In this document: positions 24,633 through 32,851 of the stretch, one piece after another
Position numbering within the stretch: the first letter of the stretch is position 1
How the letters are laid out: every line of letters starts with the position of its first letter
From: Variovorax jilinensis
GTDB lineage: Bacteria; Pseudomonadota; Gammaproteobacteria; Burkholderiales; Burkholderiaceae_C
Length of the DNA stretch: 64,000 nt
NCBI RefSeq assembly: GCF_030316885.1
Contig: NZ_JASZYQ010000013.1
Span: 17,769 to 81,768, forward strand
Reading direction: 5' to 3'
Program-made: the position numbers and the translations under genes
Notes under the pieces: model-generated
What the model saw: the letters and a program-made list of their open reading frames with translations, nothing else
Databases searched by the model: none
What the model was told of the DNA's origin: nothing

Positions 24633-26522
24633 TCACACCGCCCAGCAGGCGCAGCCGAGCGCGCCCCAGAAGCTCTTCAGGTCTTCCACCGGCAGTGGGC
24701 GGCCCCACGCGCTGGCGTGACGGTGACCGTGCATGCCACAGGCCGTAGAGCATGCGCACCACGGCGCGGCGGCGGCGCGTGCGGCCTGCAACGGCGCCCC
24801 CTCAGATTCGGCCCAGCGGCCATAACCTCTGAAGGTGCGCACGGGCGACCAGTCTGGCGTGGCCGGGGGCGGCGGGCTGTCATCCTCCTTGGCGAAGGGT
24901 CCCGCGCCGTAGACCACCTTGCCGCCCACGAGCGTGAGCAGCGCGGCCGTGTCTGCAATCTCGGATTCGGCGCAGTCGAAGAAGTCGCGGTCGGGGACCA
25001 CCAGGTCGGCGAGTTGGCCCGCTTCGATGCGCCCCTTCCTGCCGACCTCGCTGGAGAACCAGGTGACGTTCTCGGTCCAAAGGCGCAGTGCGGTCTCGCG
25101 GTCCACGCAGTTGCGCTGCGAAGTGATCTGCAGGCCGCCCACCGTGCGTCCGGTGACGAGCCACGACAGCGACACCCACGGGTTGTAAGACGCGACGCGA
25201 GTGGCGTCGGTACCGGCCGATACCCTGGCGCCTTTCTCCAGCATGCGCTTGACCGGCGGCGTGGCTTCCGCCGCCCGCGGGCCATAGCGCTCGACGAAGT
25301 ATTCGCCCTGGTAGGCCATGCGGTGCTGCACCGCGATGCCGCCTCCGAGCGCGGCGATGCGGTCGATCGACTTCTCCGAGATGGTCTCCGCGTGATCGAA
25401 GAACCAGTTCAGTCCGGCCAGCGGGATATCCTTGTCGACCTTCTCAAATACATCGAGCGCGCGGGTGATGGTTTCGTCGTAGGTCGCATGCATGCGCCAC
25501 GGCCAGCGGTTCTGCGCAAGCACGCGCACCACTTCTTCGAGGTCGCCCTCCATGTTCGGCGGCATGTCGGGACGCGGCTCGCGGAAGTCCTCGAAGTCGG
25601 CCGCCGAGAACACCAGCATTTCGCCCGCGCCGTTGTGGCGGAAGTAATCGTCCCCTTGCTTGTATGTCGACTGGGCAGTCCAGTTCAGGAAGTCCTGTTT
25701 CTCCTGCTTTGGCTTCTGGGTGAAGAGGTTGTAGGCGAGGCGGACGGTGAGCTGGCCCGCATCGGCCAGCTTGCGGATGACCTCGTAGTCTTCGGGATAG
25801 TTCTGAAAGCCGCCGCCCGCATCGATGGCGCCGGTGACGCCCAGACGGTTGAGCTCGCGCATGAAGTGGCGAGTCGAATTGAGTTGGTATTCGAAAGGTA
25901 GCCTTGGCCCCTTCGCGAGCGTGGCGTAGAGGATGGCTGCATTCGGTTTGGCCAGCAGCAGCCCGGTCGGGTTGCCGGCCGCATCCCGCACGATCTCGCC
26001 GCCGGGCGGCGCCGGCGTGTCGCGGTTATAGCCCACGGCGCGCAGTGCGGCGCCATTGAGGAGGGCTCGGTCGTACAGGTGCAGGATGAACACGGGAGTG
26101 TCGGGAGCCACCGCGTTGAGTTCCGCAAGGGTCGGCAAGCGCTTCTCGGCGAATTGGTGTTCGCTGAATCCGCCGACCACGCGCACCCATTGCGGCGCCG
26201 GCGTGGCTGCTACCTGCCGGCGCAGCATGTTCATCGCGTCCGCAAGGTTGCGAACGCCGTCCCAGCGCAGTTCAAGGTTGAAGTTGAGGCCGCCGCGGAT
26301 GATGTGCAGGTGGTTGTCGATCAGGCCCGGCAGCACGCTGCGCCCTTGCAGGTCGATGCGGCGCGTGCGTTCGCCGGCGAGCGCGATCACATCTTCGTTG
26401 CGGCCCACCTGCGTGAACCGGCCGTGCCGAATCGCGACCGCTTGCGCTGAGGGGTTGGCGCGGTCGAGTGTGGTGAAGCGGCCGTTGTAAAGGATCAGTT
26501 CCGGCGCGGCTTCATCAGCCAT
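24633..26522 (-). CDS. Amidohydrolase, YtcJ-like, with Cys-rich tail, 629 aa
   Basis: A metal-dependent hydrolase of the Amidohydro_3 (YtcJ/ExoP-like) group. The metal ligands 'PGLIDNHLHIIRGG' (HxH-type, about residues 63-76) and 'HATYDET' further on, plus 'FDHAETIS' and 'VSAGTDATRVASYNPW' near residue 440, fit the family. 'GQLADLVVPDRDFF' near residue 515 is the standard end of the barrel. The last 50 residues are unusual, rich in Cys and His ('APWCACSTACGMHGHRH', 'FWGALGCACWAV'), and may bind a metal. The substrate is unknown. It overlaps the XapX gene by 8 bases. Confidence 0.85.
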   Translation of the reverse strand: MADEAAPELILYNGRFTTLDRANPSAQAVAIRHGRFTQVGRNEDVIALAGERTRRIDLQGRSVLPGLIDNHLHIIRGGLNFNLELRWDGVRNLADAMNMLRRQVAATPAPQWVRVVGGFSEHQFAEKRLPTLAELNAVAPDTPVFILHLYDRALLNGAALRAVGYNRDTPAPPGGEIVRDAAGNPTGLLLAKPNAAILYATLAKGPRLPFEYQLNSTRHFMRELNRLGVTGAIDAGGGFQNYPEDYEVIRKLADAGQLTVRLAYNLFTQKPKQEKQDFLNWTAQSTYKQGDDYFRHNGAGEMLVFSAADFEDFREPRPDMPPNMEGDLEEVVRVLAQNRWPWRMHATYDETITRALDVFEKVDKDIPLAGLNWFFDHAETISEKSIDRIAALGGGIAVQHRMAYQGEYFVERYGPRAAEATPPVKRMLEKGARVSAGTDATRVASYNPWVSLSWLVTGRTVGGLQITSQRNCVDRETALRLWTENVTWFSSEVGRKGRIEAGQLADLVVPDRDFFDCAESEIADTAALLTLVGGKVVYGAGPFAKEDDSPPPPATPDWSPVRTFRGYGRWAESEGAPLQAARAAAAPWCACSTACGMHGHRHASAWGRPLPVEDLKSFWGALGCACWAV

Positions 26523-26802
26523 GGCGACCCTCGGCCCCTGATGTTGCCCTGGCCCGGGTCTGCGCGTCGCATTGCGGCAGCTCGCCGAACATGTGTGGCT
26601 TGACCTGCCGGTGAAACCACGACGTGGTCGCCACGCTTTTGTCGAACACCTGCTTGACGAGCGGCGGGATCTGCTCGCCCAGCAGGATTCCCAGCAGGCC
26701 CACCAGCGCGATTACCGGCGGCGCCGGCGAGCGAACGTTGAATAGCGCGTAGATCACGCCGACCAGCAGCCCGAGCACCGCGGAGACCACATAAGGCTTC
26801 AT
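26515..26802 (-). CDS. XapX-domain membrane protein, 95 aa
   Basis: Two helices matching the XapX domain ('VVSAVLGLLVGVIYALFNV' with the conserved 'RSPAPPVIALVGLLGILLGE' after it), then a short polar tail, 'MFGELPQCDAQTRARA'. XapX proteins are small membrane proteins of unknown function; some lie in gene sets for membrane-bound detoxification. The start at 26802 ('MKPYVVSAV') is chosen because the sequence above it has no family likeness. It lies 8 bases from the isochorismatase-like gene. Confidence 0.83.
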   Translation of the reverse strand: MKPYVVSAVLGLLVGVIYALFNVRSPAPPVIALVGLLGILLGEQIPPLVKQVFDKSVATTSWFHRQVKPHMFGELPQCDAQTRARATSGAEGRHG

Positions 26803-26809
26803 GGCAGCC

Positions 26810-27463
26810 TCAGCCTTCGTGGGCACCGAACATGGTCTTGGCGTAGATGATGCCGAGCCCATAGGCGCCGGCGAACCTGCGCGAGATGCCGGTCGTCAGC
26901 TCATAGGTCTCGCCGCGGGCCCAGTCGCGCTGCATCTCGAGCAGATATTGCAAGGACGTCATCGGCCGCACACCGGCCTGAACCATGCGGTCCATGGCGC
27001 GGTCGTGGGCTTCGGGCGAAACGTCGCCGCAGGCATCGGCCAGCACGTAGACCTCGTAACCCTGCGCCAGTGCTGACAAGGCCGGGCCAACGATGCACAC
27101 GCTGGTCCACAGGCCGCACAGCACGAGCCGGTCCTTGCCGATTTCGTTGACGCGGCGGACTACGCCGGCGTCTTCCCAGCTGTTCATCGTGGTCCGGTCG
27201 AGCATCTTCTGCGCCGGAAAGGCGGCAGTGATCTCGTCGAACATAGGGCCGGAGAAGCTCTTCTCGGCCACGGTCGTCAGGATGGTCGATGCGCCGAAGC
27301 CGGCGGCCGCATGAGCGACGAGTGCGGCGTTGGTGCGCAGCGCGACCGCATCGATCGAGTGCGTGGCAAAAGCCATCTGCGACTGAAAGTCGATCATGAT
27401 CAGCGTGTGATCGCTGGGCGTGAGCAACTCGGGGCTGGGAACAGGCGTGGCGGTGATGGACAT
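26810..27463 (-). CDS. Isochorismatase-fold hydrolase, YcaC type, 217 aa
   Basis: A cysteine hydrolase of the isochorismatase superfamily, closest to YcaC. The catalytic Asp lies in 'TLIMIDFQSQMAFA' (about residue 25), the Lys in 'EIGKDRLVLCGLWTSVC' and the nucleophilic Cys in 'LWTSVCIVGPALSAL' (about 123). 'EVYVLADACGDVSPEAHDRA' is also typical. Substrates in this group are amides or imides that are rarely known. The gene is first of a tight minus-strand set (isochorismatase-fold, XapX, amidohydrolase, DoxX, MFS), which probably removes a toxic compound. A hydrolase of this kind with XapX and YtcJ-like neighbours recurs in related bacteria (recollection, not checked). Confidence 0.87.
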   Translation of the reverse strand: MSITATPVPSPELLTPSDHTLIMIDFQSQMAFATHSIDAVALRTNAALVAHAAAGFGASTILTTVAEKSFSGPMFDEITAAFPAQKMLDRTTMNSWEDAGVVRRVNEIGKDRLVLCGLWTSVCIVGPALSALAQGYEVYVLADACGDVSPEAHDRAMDRMVQAGVRPMTSLQYLLEMQRDWARGETYELTTGISRRFAGAYGLGIIYAKTMFGAHEG

Positions 27464-27569
27464 TCATGGACTCCTTGACGCTGAAAAATGACCCTCAGCG
27501 TAGGCGGGGGCCCGGCCTTTCGCCATGCTTTATAGGGGGGGATGGCCATCGTCCAATTGGGGTAGGGCG

Positions 27570-28271
27570 TTACTGCACGAAGGCGTCCCGCGCATAGACG
27601 TGCCGTGCGGCAGAGGGGCGACTTCCCATGCCTGCGGGTCGCGGGCGTGGCACCAGTCCACGTTGGACCGCGATGCCGACCGCCTCCGTGCGCGTGGCGG
27701 CTTGCAACTTTGTCAGTATTGCCTTCACGTGCGCCTTGACCGTGCCCTCCGAAATGCCCAGCGCATTGGCAATGGCCTTGTTGCCCTTGCCGGTCACCAG
27801 TTGGTGGAGCACCTGTTGCTCGCGCAGGGTCAGCGGCTCGCGCGCCAGGCTTGCGGCGACTTCCTGCGCCACGGCGGCCCCGAGATAGCGGGCGCCTTGG
27901 TGCAGTTGCCGCACGCCGTTGATCAGTTCGTGCGTCCCGCAATCCTGCAGCAGGTAGCCCTGGACGCCCGCTTCCAGGGCCGTGCGGGTTTCGTGCTCGC
28001 GGCACGAGGACGAGATCACCAGCACCTTCGGGGCTGTTGCGCGCTGCCCGGCGGGCAACTCCCGAACACGCAAGGCGAGCGCCACGCCGCCTGCGCGGTC
28101 GGTGATGACCACGTGGGCGCGCCGCGAGTCGGTGGAATTCCGCGCATCGCCATCGTCGGCCACGACCTCGATGTCCTGCTGCTGGTCGAGGGCGGCGGCC
28201 AGCCCCATAGACAACAGGAACTCAGGGTGCGCAATGCGCACGCGGATGAAGCGATCGGTGGTGGAGAACAT
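27570..28271 (-). CDS. LuxR/NarL-family response regulator, 233 aa
   Basis: Residues 1-125 form a receiver domain ('VRIAHPEFLLSMGLAAAL', 'PKVLVISSSCREHETRTALE' then 'AGVQGYLLQDCGTHELINGV'); residues about 145-210 are a LuxR helix-turn-helix, 'PLTLREQQVLHQLVTGKGNK' followed by 'AIANALGISEGTVKAHVKAI'. The phosphoacceptor region, 'RAHVVITDRAGGVALAL', has Asp in the right place, but the usual acidic pair near the N-terminus is weak, with 'IAHPEF' instead of 'DDHP'. It could respond without phosphorylation. A 25-residue tail follows the DNA-binding domain. It faces the AraC gene divergently (175 bases between starts) and reads toward the detoxification cluster, so it may control it. Confidence 0.82.
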   Translation of the reverse strand: MFSTTDRFIRVRIAHPEFLLSMGLAAALDQQQDIEVVADDGDARNSTDSRRAHVVITDRAGGVALALRVRELPAGQRATAPKVLVISSSCREHETRTALEAGVQGYLLQDCGTHELINGVRQLHQGARYLGAAVAQEVAASLAREPLTLREQQVLHQLVTGKGNKAIANALGISEGTVKAHVKAILTKLQAATRTEAVGIAVQRGLVPRPRPAGMGSRPSAARHVYARDAFVQ

Positions 28272-28445
28272 CCCGCGACGCTATCGGTCGCCGGCGCGGC
28301 AGTCTTGTCCGAAACGACGTTGCATTGTCGATTTTGTCGATGGCGATAGCACTGCCGGAAGTCGGAGGAATATGCAAGACTGTTGAAAGCTTTGGCGGCA
28401 AAATCCCGGTCGCAGCTCGAACCACAAGACCGGAAAGGCCTGACC

Positions 28446-29357
28446 ATGGATGGCAACTATTGCGCGCCGCAGCGGCTGACGTCCTATCTGGGCGTGGCGG
28501 ATGCGCCCACTCTGTTTGCGGGGACGCTGGACAAGGCTTCGCTGTTCGTGAATCGCGAGCGCGTGGCCACGCGCAACCATGGCCTGACGCCGCTCTACGA
28601 TCTGGAAGACGCCTTTGCGGTCTACCTGCACCTGTGCGACTTCAACCGGCTCGACCTGTGGCGCGACGGGCGCCGCATGCCCACCGCGCCTTACGTGACG
28701 GGCGCCGCCATCGTCTACAACCTCGACCAGCAGTGGCGCGCGAACATGATCGACCCCTTCGACTGCCTGCACTTCCATGTGACGCGGGCCGCATTCGACG
28801 AAGTAGTCGACGAGTACGGTGGTCCGCGGATCGGCATGCTGAACTGCGCGCCACAGGAATGCGAGGTCGACCCCGTGCTGCTGGGTCTGGGCCAGACGCT
28901 GCTGCCGGCACTCGCGCGGCCCGGCGAGGCCAATGCGCTTTTCGTGGAACATGTTGGCATCGCGCTGCACATCCACCTGGCCACGCACTACGGGGGACTC
29001 CAGTTGCCGCCGCGCCGCCGCGCCGGCGCACTCGCCCCCTGGCAGGAACGACGCGCCAAGGACTATCTGCTGCACCGCATTGCGGAGGATGTCTCGCTGG
29101 CCGACCTGGCGAAGGAGTGCGGCCTTTCGCGCAGCCATTTCACGCGTGCTTTTCGCCTGTCAGCCGGCATGCCGCCGCATCGCTGGTTGCTGGACCAGCG
29201 AATCCGGATGGCGAAGCGGCTGTTGCTCCACGGCGGCATTTCACTCAGCGAGGCCGCCTCTGCCTGCGGTTTTGCGGACCAGAGCCACTTCACGCGCAGT
29301 TTCACCCGCGTCACGGGCGTCAGTCCTGGCGCATGGCGGCGGGCGCGGATGCACTGA
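28446..29357 (+). CDS. AraC-family transcriptional regulator, 303 aa
   Basis: The C-terminus (about residues 200-300) has both AraC helix-turn-helix motifs: 'SLADLAKECGLSRSHFTRAF' and 'SLSEAASACGFADQSHFTRS', followed by 'FTRVTGVSPGAWRR'. The N-terminal part is a cupin-like ligand-sensing domain ('HLCDFNRLDLWRDGRRMPTA'). The start at 28446 ('MDGNYCAP') follows a GGAAAGG site at suitable distance; a start at 28383 would add 21 residues. It is divergent from the LuxR-type gene. Confidence 0.86.
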   Translation: MDGNYCAPQRLTSYLGVADAPTLFAGTLDKASLFVNRERVATRNHGLTPLYDLEDAFAVYLHLCDFNRLDLWRDGRRMPTAPYVTGAAIVYNLDQQWRANMIDPFDCLHFHVTRAAFDEVVDEYGGPRIGMLNCAPQECEVDPVLLGLGQTLLPALARPGEANALFVEHVGIALHIHLATHYGGLQLPPRRRAGALAPWQERRAKDYLLHRIAEDVSLADLAKECGLSRSHFTRAFRLSAGMPPHRWLLDQRIRMAKRLLLHGGISLSEAASACGFADQSHFTRSFTRVTGVSPGAWRRARMH

Positions 29358-29561
29358 GGTCTTCGGTCCCCGGGTTGCGTATAGCCGCTTCTCCTCGGAT
29401 GCCCGCTCGGTCGCCCCCGGGCGGCTCTCCAGAACAGCTTGCCGACTCCCGGATTCCAGGCGCACATTCGCTCTTCACTTCCCCGGCCGAAGCGCCAGTT
29501 GCCGAAACCCAGGCGACTGAGCAATCCAGTCGAACGTGATCGACTTCCCGCCACCGGAGTG

Positions 29562-29855
29562 TCAGGAACCAGGCCCTATGGGGAGTTGGGAAGAAAGCGA
29601 CGGGTCGTTTTTGTCTCCGGTCAGCAGCGGGACCTCGACGTGCGGCACGGTGGCAGGCGCCTGCGCTTTGTCCTGCCGCGGGGGCAAACCAAACGCCGCA
29701 CGATCTTGATCACGTCGGAGCGCGTTTTTCGCGATGGCTGCGGCGAGTTCGGGCTTGTTGCTCATGATCCATGTTCCCAAGATGATGGCTTGCCGACTCC
29801 GGCGCTTACGCTCTGCGTCGGACTCGCGGGCTAGGGAGACTCTGATCAAGTCCAC
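29562..29855 (-). CDS. Mobilization-protein-like small protein (remnant), 97 aa
   Basis: The centre, 'DAERKRRSRQAIILGTWIMS', resembles the RKxRTRxLIxLGxxx motif of small relaxosome or TraD/MobC-like mobilization proteins, and 'RRDQDRAAFGLPPRQ' fits the usual C-terminal end. I begin at a GTG (29855) because the frame above becomes low-complexity. No relaxase or conjugation gene is nearby, so this is probably a leftover. Likeness is weak and the start is uncertain. Confidence 0.35.
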   Translation of the reverse strand: MDLIRVSLARESDAERKRRSRQAIILGTWIMSNKPELAAAIAKNALRRDQDRAAFGLPPRQDKAQAPATVPHVEVPLLTGDKNDPSLSSQLPIGPGS

Positions 29856-30526
29856 CGCCCCGTGATCTGGTGCGTTGTCGTCGCAGGCAACGTAGGAGGC
29901 GGCAGATGAAGCAGATGAGACTTGGCACGTGACTGGGGAACAGCTCGCGGCCGGTCGTCCTTGGAATGGGACCGCGCTAAACACGCCACGCGCGACGCTT
30001 GGCAACGACTCAGCGACAACGGATCGACCCTCGCCCGGGACCGCTAATGTCGAGAAACACGACAAAGGGGCGGGTTACCACCTAAATGCGCGACAAAACA
30101 GGCCGGTCACTCGCAATTTCGCGACCGGTCGCGCGTCCGCCAAACGCTGCTTATCGTTTTTTCGGCGTTCTACCGTGCTGCCAGCGATGCGGCAGTGCCA
30201 GCCGACCGACCGGCAGTTGCGCCGGGTCAAGACTTGGCAGGAGTTGCGCCGTTCCAGCTGGCGTAACTGCGTAACCGAGCGCCGGGAGCCCGCGTCGCCA
30301 CCGTGACTCGCTGCGCCAGGCGACATTCATGCGCAGCAGGTGTGTCACCGCCACTGCGCAACCCAGACCACGGCCAAGACGCCTATGGACCGGCGGTGCC
30401 GCAGCTCGGTATAGTTGCCGACGCACCCAAGAGTGCGCGCGTCGTGGTCGAGCTATCAGCTATCTCTACCAAGCCTCACGCTTGACTGCTAGAGTTGCCG
30501 GCAATTTTGCTCCGGGAGGGTGCCGT
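29856..30526. other. 670-base gap without a recognised gene
   Basis: No convincing coding frame. GCGACCGGTCGC (30121-30132) is a perfect 12-bp palindrome. A GGGAGGG site at 30513-30519 leads into the next gene. Confidence 0.4.
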
Positions 30527-31528
30527 ATGTCCAAGTGCGGAGTCGCTTCTCGATCCATTGGGCGCGCGTTCGCCTCCTATGCCATCGGTGTAGGCTGTTG
30601 CTGCGCACAACCGACAAATCCAACCGTGCCTACGCCGGCCTCGGCGCTGCCGCGCATCGGGATCTTGTCCGGCTGGGGCCCTGACGTCACCAAACCGGTC
30701 GTCAATGAGCTTGCGAGGATCGGGTGGGTACACGGCAGGACCGCGATCATCGTCGAGCGCTTTTCCACGGGATCCCTCGACGAGCTCCCACAGCTTGCAC
30801 GCGAGCTGGTTCAAGCTAAGGTCGATGTCATCATGGCATTCACCAGCACGGCCGCCGTCGCGGTTCAAAGTGCAACGAAGACCATTCCCACCGTGGTGCT
30901 TGGCGCACATGACGGAGTCGCAGACGGCCTCTTCCAGAGCCTGGCTCGCCCCGGCGGCAACATGACCGGCAGCGAGACCCTATCGCCCTTCCTCGATGAA
31001 AAGCGAGCCGAACTGCTGCGTCTGATCGTGCCCAAGGCGGTCAACGTCGCCGTCATCTTCAATCCGCGCAATCCCAGTTCCGAACGGCACCTGAAGTCGA
31101 CTGGTGATGTCGCCCGGAAACTCGGGATGAACATCACTTTGGTACCGGTGGAGGCGCCCAAGGACTTCCCCGCTGGGTTCGCTGCCATGGACCGCAGCGA
31201 TCTCGATGCCGCGTTCAGCTACACCGACGAAGTCGTGTGGCTGATGCCCAGGTTCGAGTACCAGAAGGCCAGGCGACTTCCGATGGTCTGCGAATACGAA
31301 GTTCAAGTGAAAGCGGGGTGCCTCTTTTCGTACGGCGCCCTGTACAGCGAATTTACGAAGGTGACCGCGCAGCAAATCGACAAGATCCTGAAGGGCGCGA
31401 GGCCCGCGGAGATGCCGGTGCACATCATGACGCGGTACGAATTGGTCCTGAACCGCACAACTGCTCGTGCGCTCAACCTCGACATCCCTCACGAATTTTC
31501 GCATCGAGCCGACAGAATTCTCGACTGA
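30527..31528 (+). CDS. ABC transporter substrate-binding protein (TrpX-like), 333 aa
   Basis: A periplasmic binding protein of the pfam04392 (ABC_sub_bind, TrpX/DUF534-like) family. Residues 1-25 are a secretion signal with a lipobox-like 'AIGVGC', then 'LPRIGILSGWGPDVTKPVV', 'VIMAFTSTAAVAVQSATKTI' and the typical 'LGAHDGVADGLFQSLARPGG'. 'NVAVIFNPRNPSSERHLKST' and 'DLDAAFSYTDEV' continue the two-lobe fold. The start at 30527 has a GGGAGGG site 7 bases upstream. No membrane or ATPase partner is next to it, so it is an orphan binding protein, as often seen in Burkholderiales. Confidence 0.83.
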   Translation: MSKCGVASRSIGRAFASYAIGVGCCCAQPTNPTVPTPASALPRIGILSGWGPDVTKPVVNELARIGWVHGRTAIIVERFSTGSLDELPQLARELVQAKVDVIMAFTSTAAVAVQSATKTIPTVVLGAHDGVADGLFQSLARPGGNMTGSETLSPFLDEKRAELLRLIVPKAVNVAVIFNPRNPSSERHLKSTGDVARKLGMNITLVPVEAPKDFPAGFAAMDRSDLDAAFSYTDEVVWLMPRFEYQKARRLPMVCEYEVQVKAGCLFSYGALYSEFTKVTAQQIDKILKGARPAEMPVHIMTRYELVLNRTTARALNLDIPHEFSHRADRILD

Positions 31529-31608
31529 AGGATTGGACGACCACCAATGGTGCCTGCGGCCCTAGTCGCTCGTCTCAAGCGCATAGGTAGACAAGCAGTA
31601 CAAAAGCT

Positions 31609-31740
31609 GGTTCCCTTGCCGAAGCGACGGTTCAGGCCATCCATGGCGCCGATGAGAGTCGAGTTGTCCCCCTGCGCGTCGCCAAGATCCAGCTCGTTCT
31701 GTACCAAGGCACCCGACCGCAGATCGACCAGCATCGATCG
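31609..31740 (-). pseudogene. umuC C-terminal (DUF4113) fragment
   Basis: The minus-strand frame reads 'LVDLRSGALVQNELDLGD' and then 'TLIGAMDGLNRRFGKGT', the conserved end of UmuC-type DNA polymerase V subunits (DUF4113: '...LDLG...LMxAxDxLNRRFGRGT'). Nothing of the polymerase part is present, and the sequence beyond both ends does not continue the match. A short remnant. Confidence 0.5.
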
Positions 31741-32321
31741 GGCGTGCGCCGCGATCTCTTTGGGGGTCTCCGCAATCCAGCGCGCGATCTGCGAGCCCCT
31801 GACGCGCACCTCCTCCGGATGCTCGTGGCGGATTTGCTCCTCGGCGCAGTGGTAGCGAACCGCTCACAGGCAGCACCCGATTTAGACTGGGTGCAGTCGG
31901 TCGATTTTGGCCGGCGAGCGTCGGAGACCGCGGATACCTGACGTTCGCGCTTTTGTGCGCGACCGGCCGGTCTACTTGGAAACTTGACCTTTGCTGTCCA
32001 GGCTCCCAGCGACCAGGGCCACGACGTCCTTTGAATGGCTTCTTCCCAACGTCGCGAAATGGCGTTCAGGGCCCGGAATTGCCGTCCAAAGGCCGAAGGG
32101 GAAATGCCGTTCTGCAGCGAAAGCGGCCGAAGGGGAGGGCAGGCCGGATCTGCGGCTTCGTGCCCGTTGCAGACATCTGCGTGGGCTTGTCGAACCGGAG
32201 CAACCCGCCATTCGCAGACTTGGTCCAATTTGCCCCGAAGCCGACCTTTGCGTCGGGCATACGACAACGTCTGCAGGTCCGGAGCGCCCGACCCGGCGCC
32301 CAGCGCCCGCGTGCCGGCAAG

Positions 32322-32475
32322 TCATCCGGCTCGTGGCGTCGCATTGCAGTAGTCGAAGAACGCCTCCAACTCGCCAGATTTGTCGAAGACCGTATCCGCG
32401 TCCAAATCAAGACACCGACGGCGCATCTGGGGCGTGGGATAGTTGGTCAGAACGACCACGCGCTGGTGCGGAGAC
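32322..32475 (-). pseudogene. Response-regulator receiver-domain fragment
   Basis: About 47 residues before a stop at 32322 read 'QRVVVLTNYPTPQMRRRCLD' followed by 'LDADTVFDKSGELEAFFDYC', the last third of a receiver domain (beta-4 to alpha-5, with the Lys after 'VFDKS'). The N-terminal two thirds with the phosphoacceptor Asp are absent; the sequence above is unrelated. Confidence 0.55.
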
Positions 32476-32538
32476 CGACTTTGGCAAGCACGCACGCCGA
32501 AGGGCGTTTCGATGTGCAACGAATAGCCACTTCGGAGC

Positions 32539-32646
32539 ATGCCGTACACCCAAGGCCACTTCACCGGCGACTTTCATCGCTACACCGGGTTCACGCCGAA
32601 GGCATTCCGGTTGAACGCGCGAGAGGCGTCGAGCCGGGCCCATTAG
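32539..32646 (+). pseudogene. araC-type gene 3' fragment, related to the gene at 44534-45472
   Basis: The last 35 codons of an AraC gene: 'TQGHFTGDFHRYTGFTPKAF' then 'RLNAREASSRAH' and a stop. The intact AraC protein at 44534-45472 ends 'TQGHFTGVFHRYTGFTPKVF' with 'REASSRP', so this is a truncated paralogue on the opposite strand. Confidence 0.65.
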
Positions 32647-32851
32647 ATGAGATCGTCGGCCGGGATCGGGAGCAATGCAGGGGCGAAATGCATTAACCCC
32701 CAGACGCTGTCGAGATCCTGCGGCGCCGCTTCGGCCGGACACAGGGACGCTTGAGGGCCCGCTGCAGCAACGCTGTGCACCTTTACAAAATCAGCACAAC
32801 TACGGCCAGCCCAAGTCTGCTTCTCCTCCCTCAAGCTGCGCACGTAGCGGC

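Larger units (their letters stand above)
31529..32851. other. 1.3-kb stretch of gene fragments
   Basis: No intact gene. Three fragments are listed separately (umuC, response regulator, araC). A minus-strand frame ending at 32066 reads 'SANGGLLRFDKPTQMSATG', a peptide I associate with frequently mis-annotated intergenic repeats in proteobacteria (from memory, unchecked). GACCGGCCGGTC (31961-31972) is a perfect 12-bp palindrome. Confidence 0.5.
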
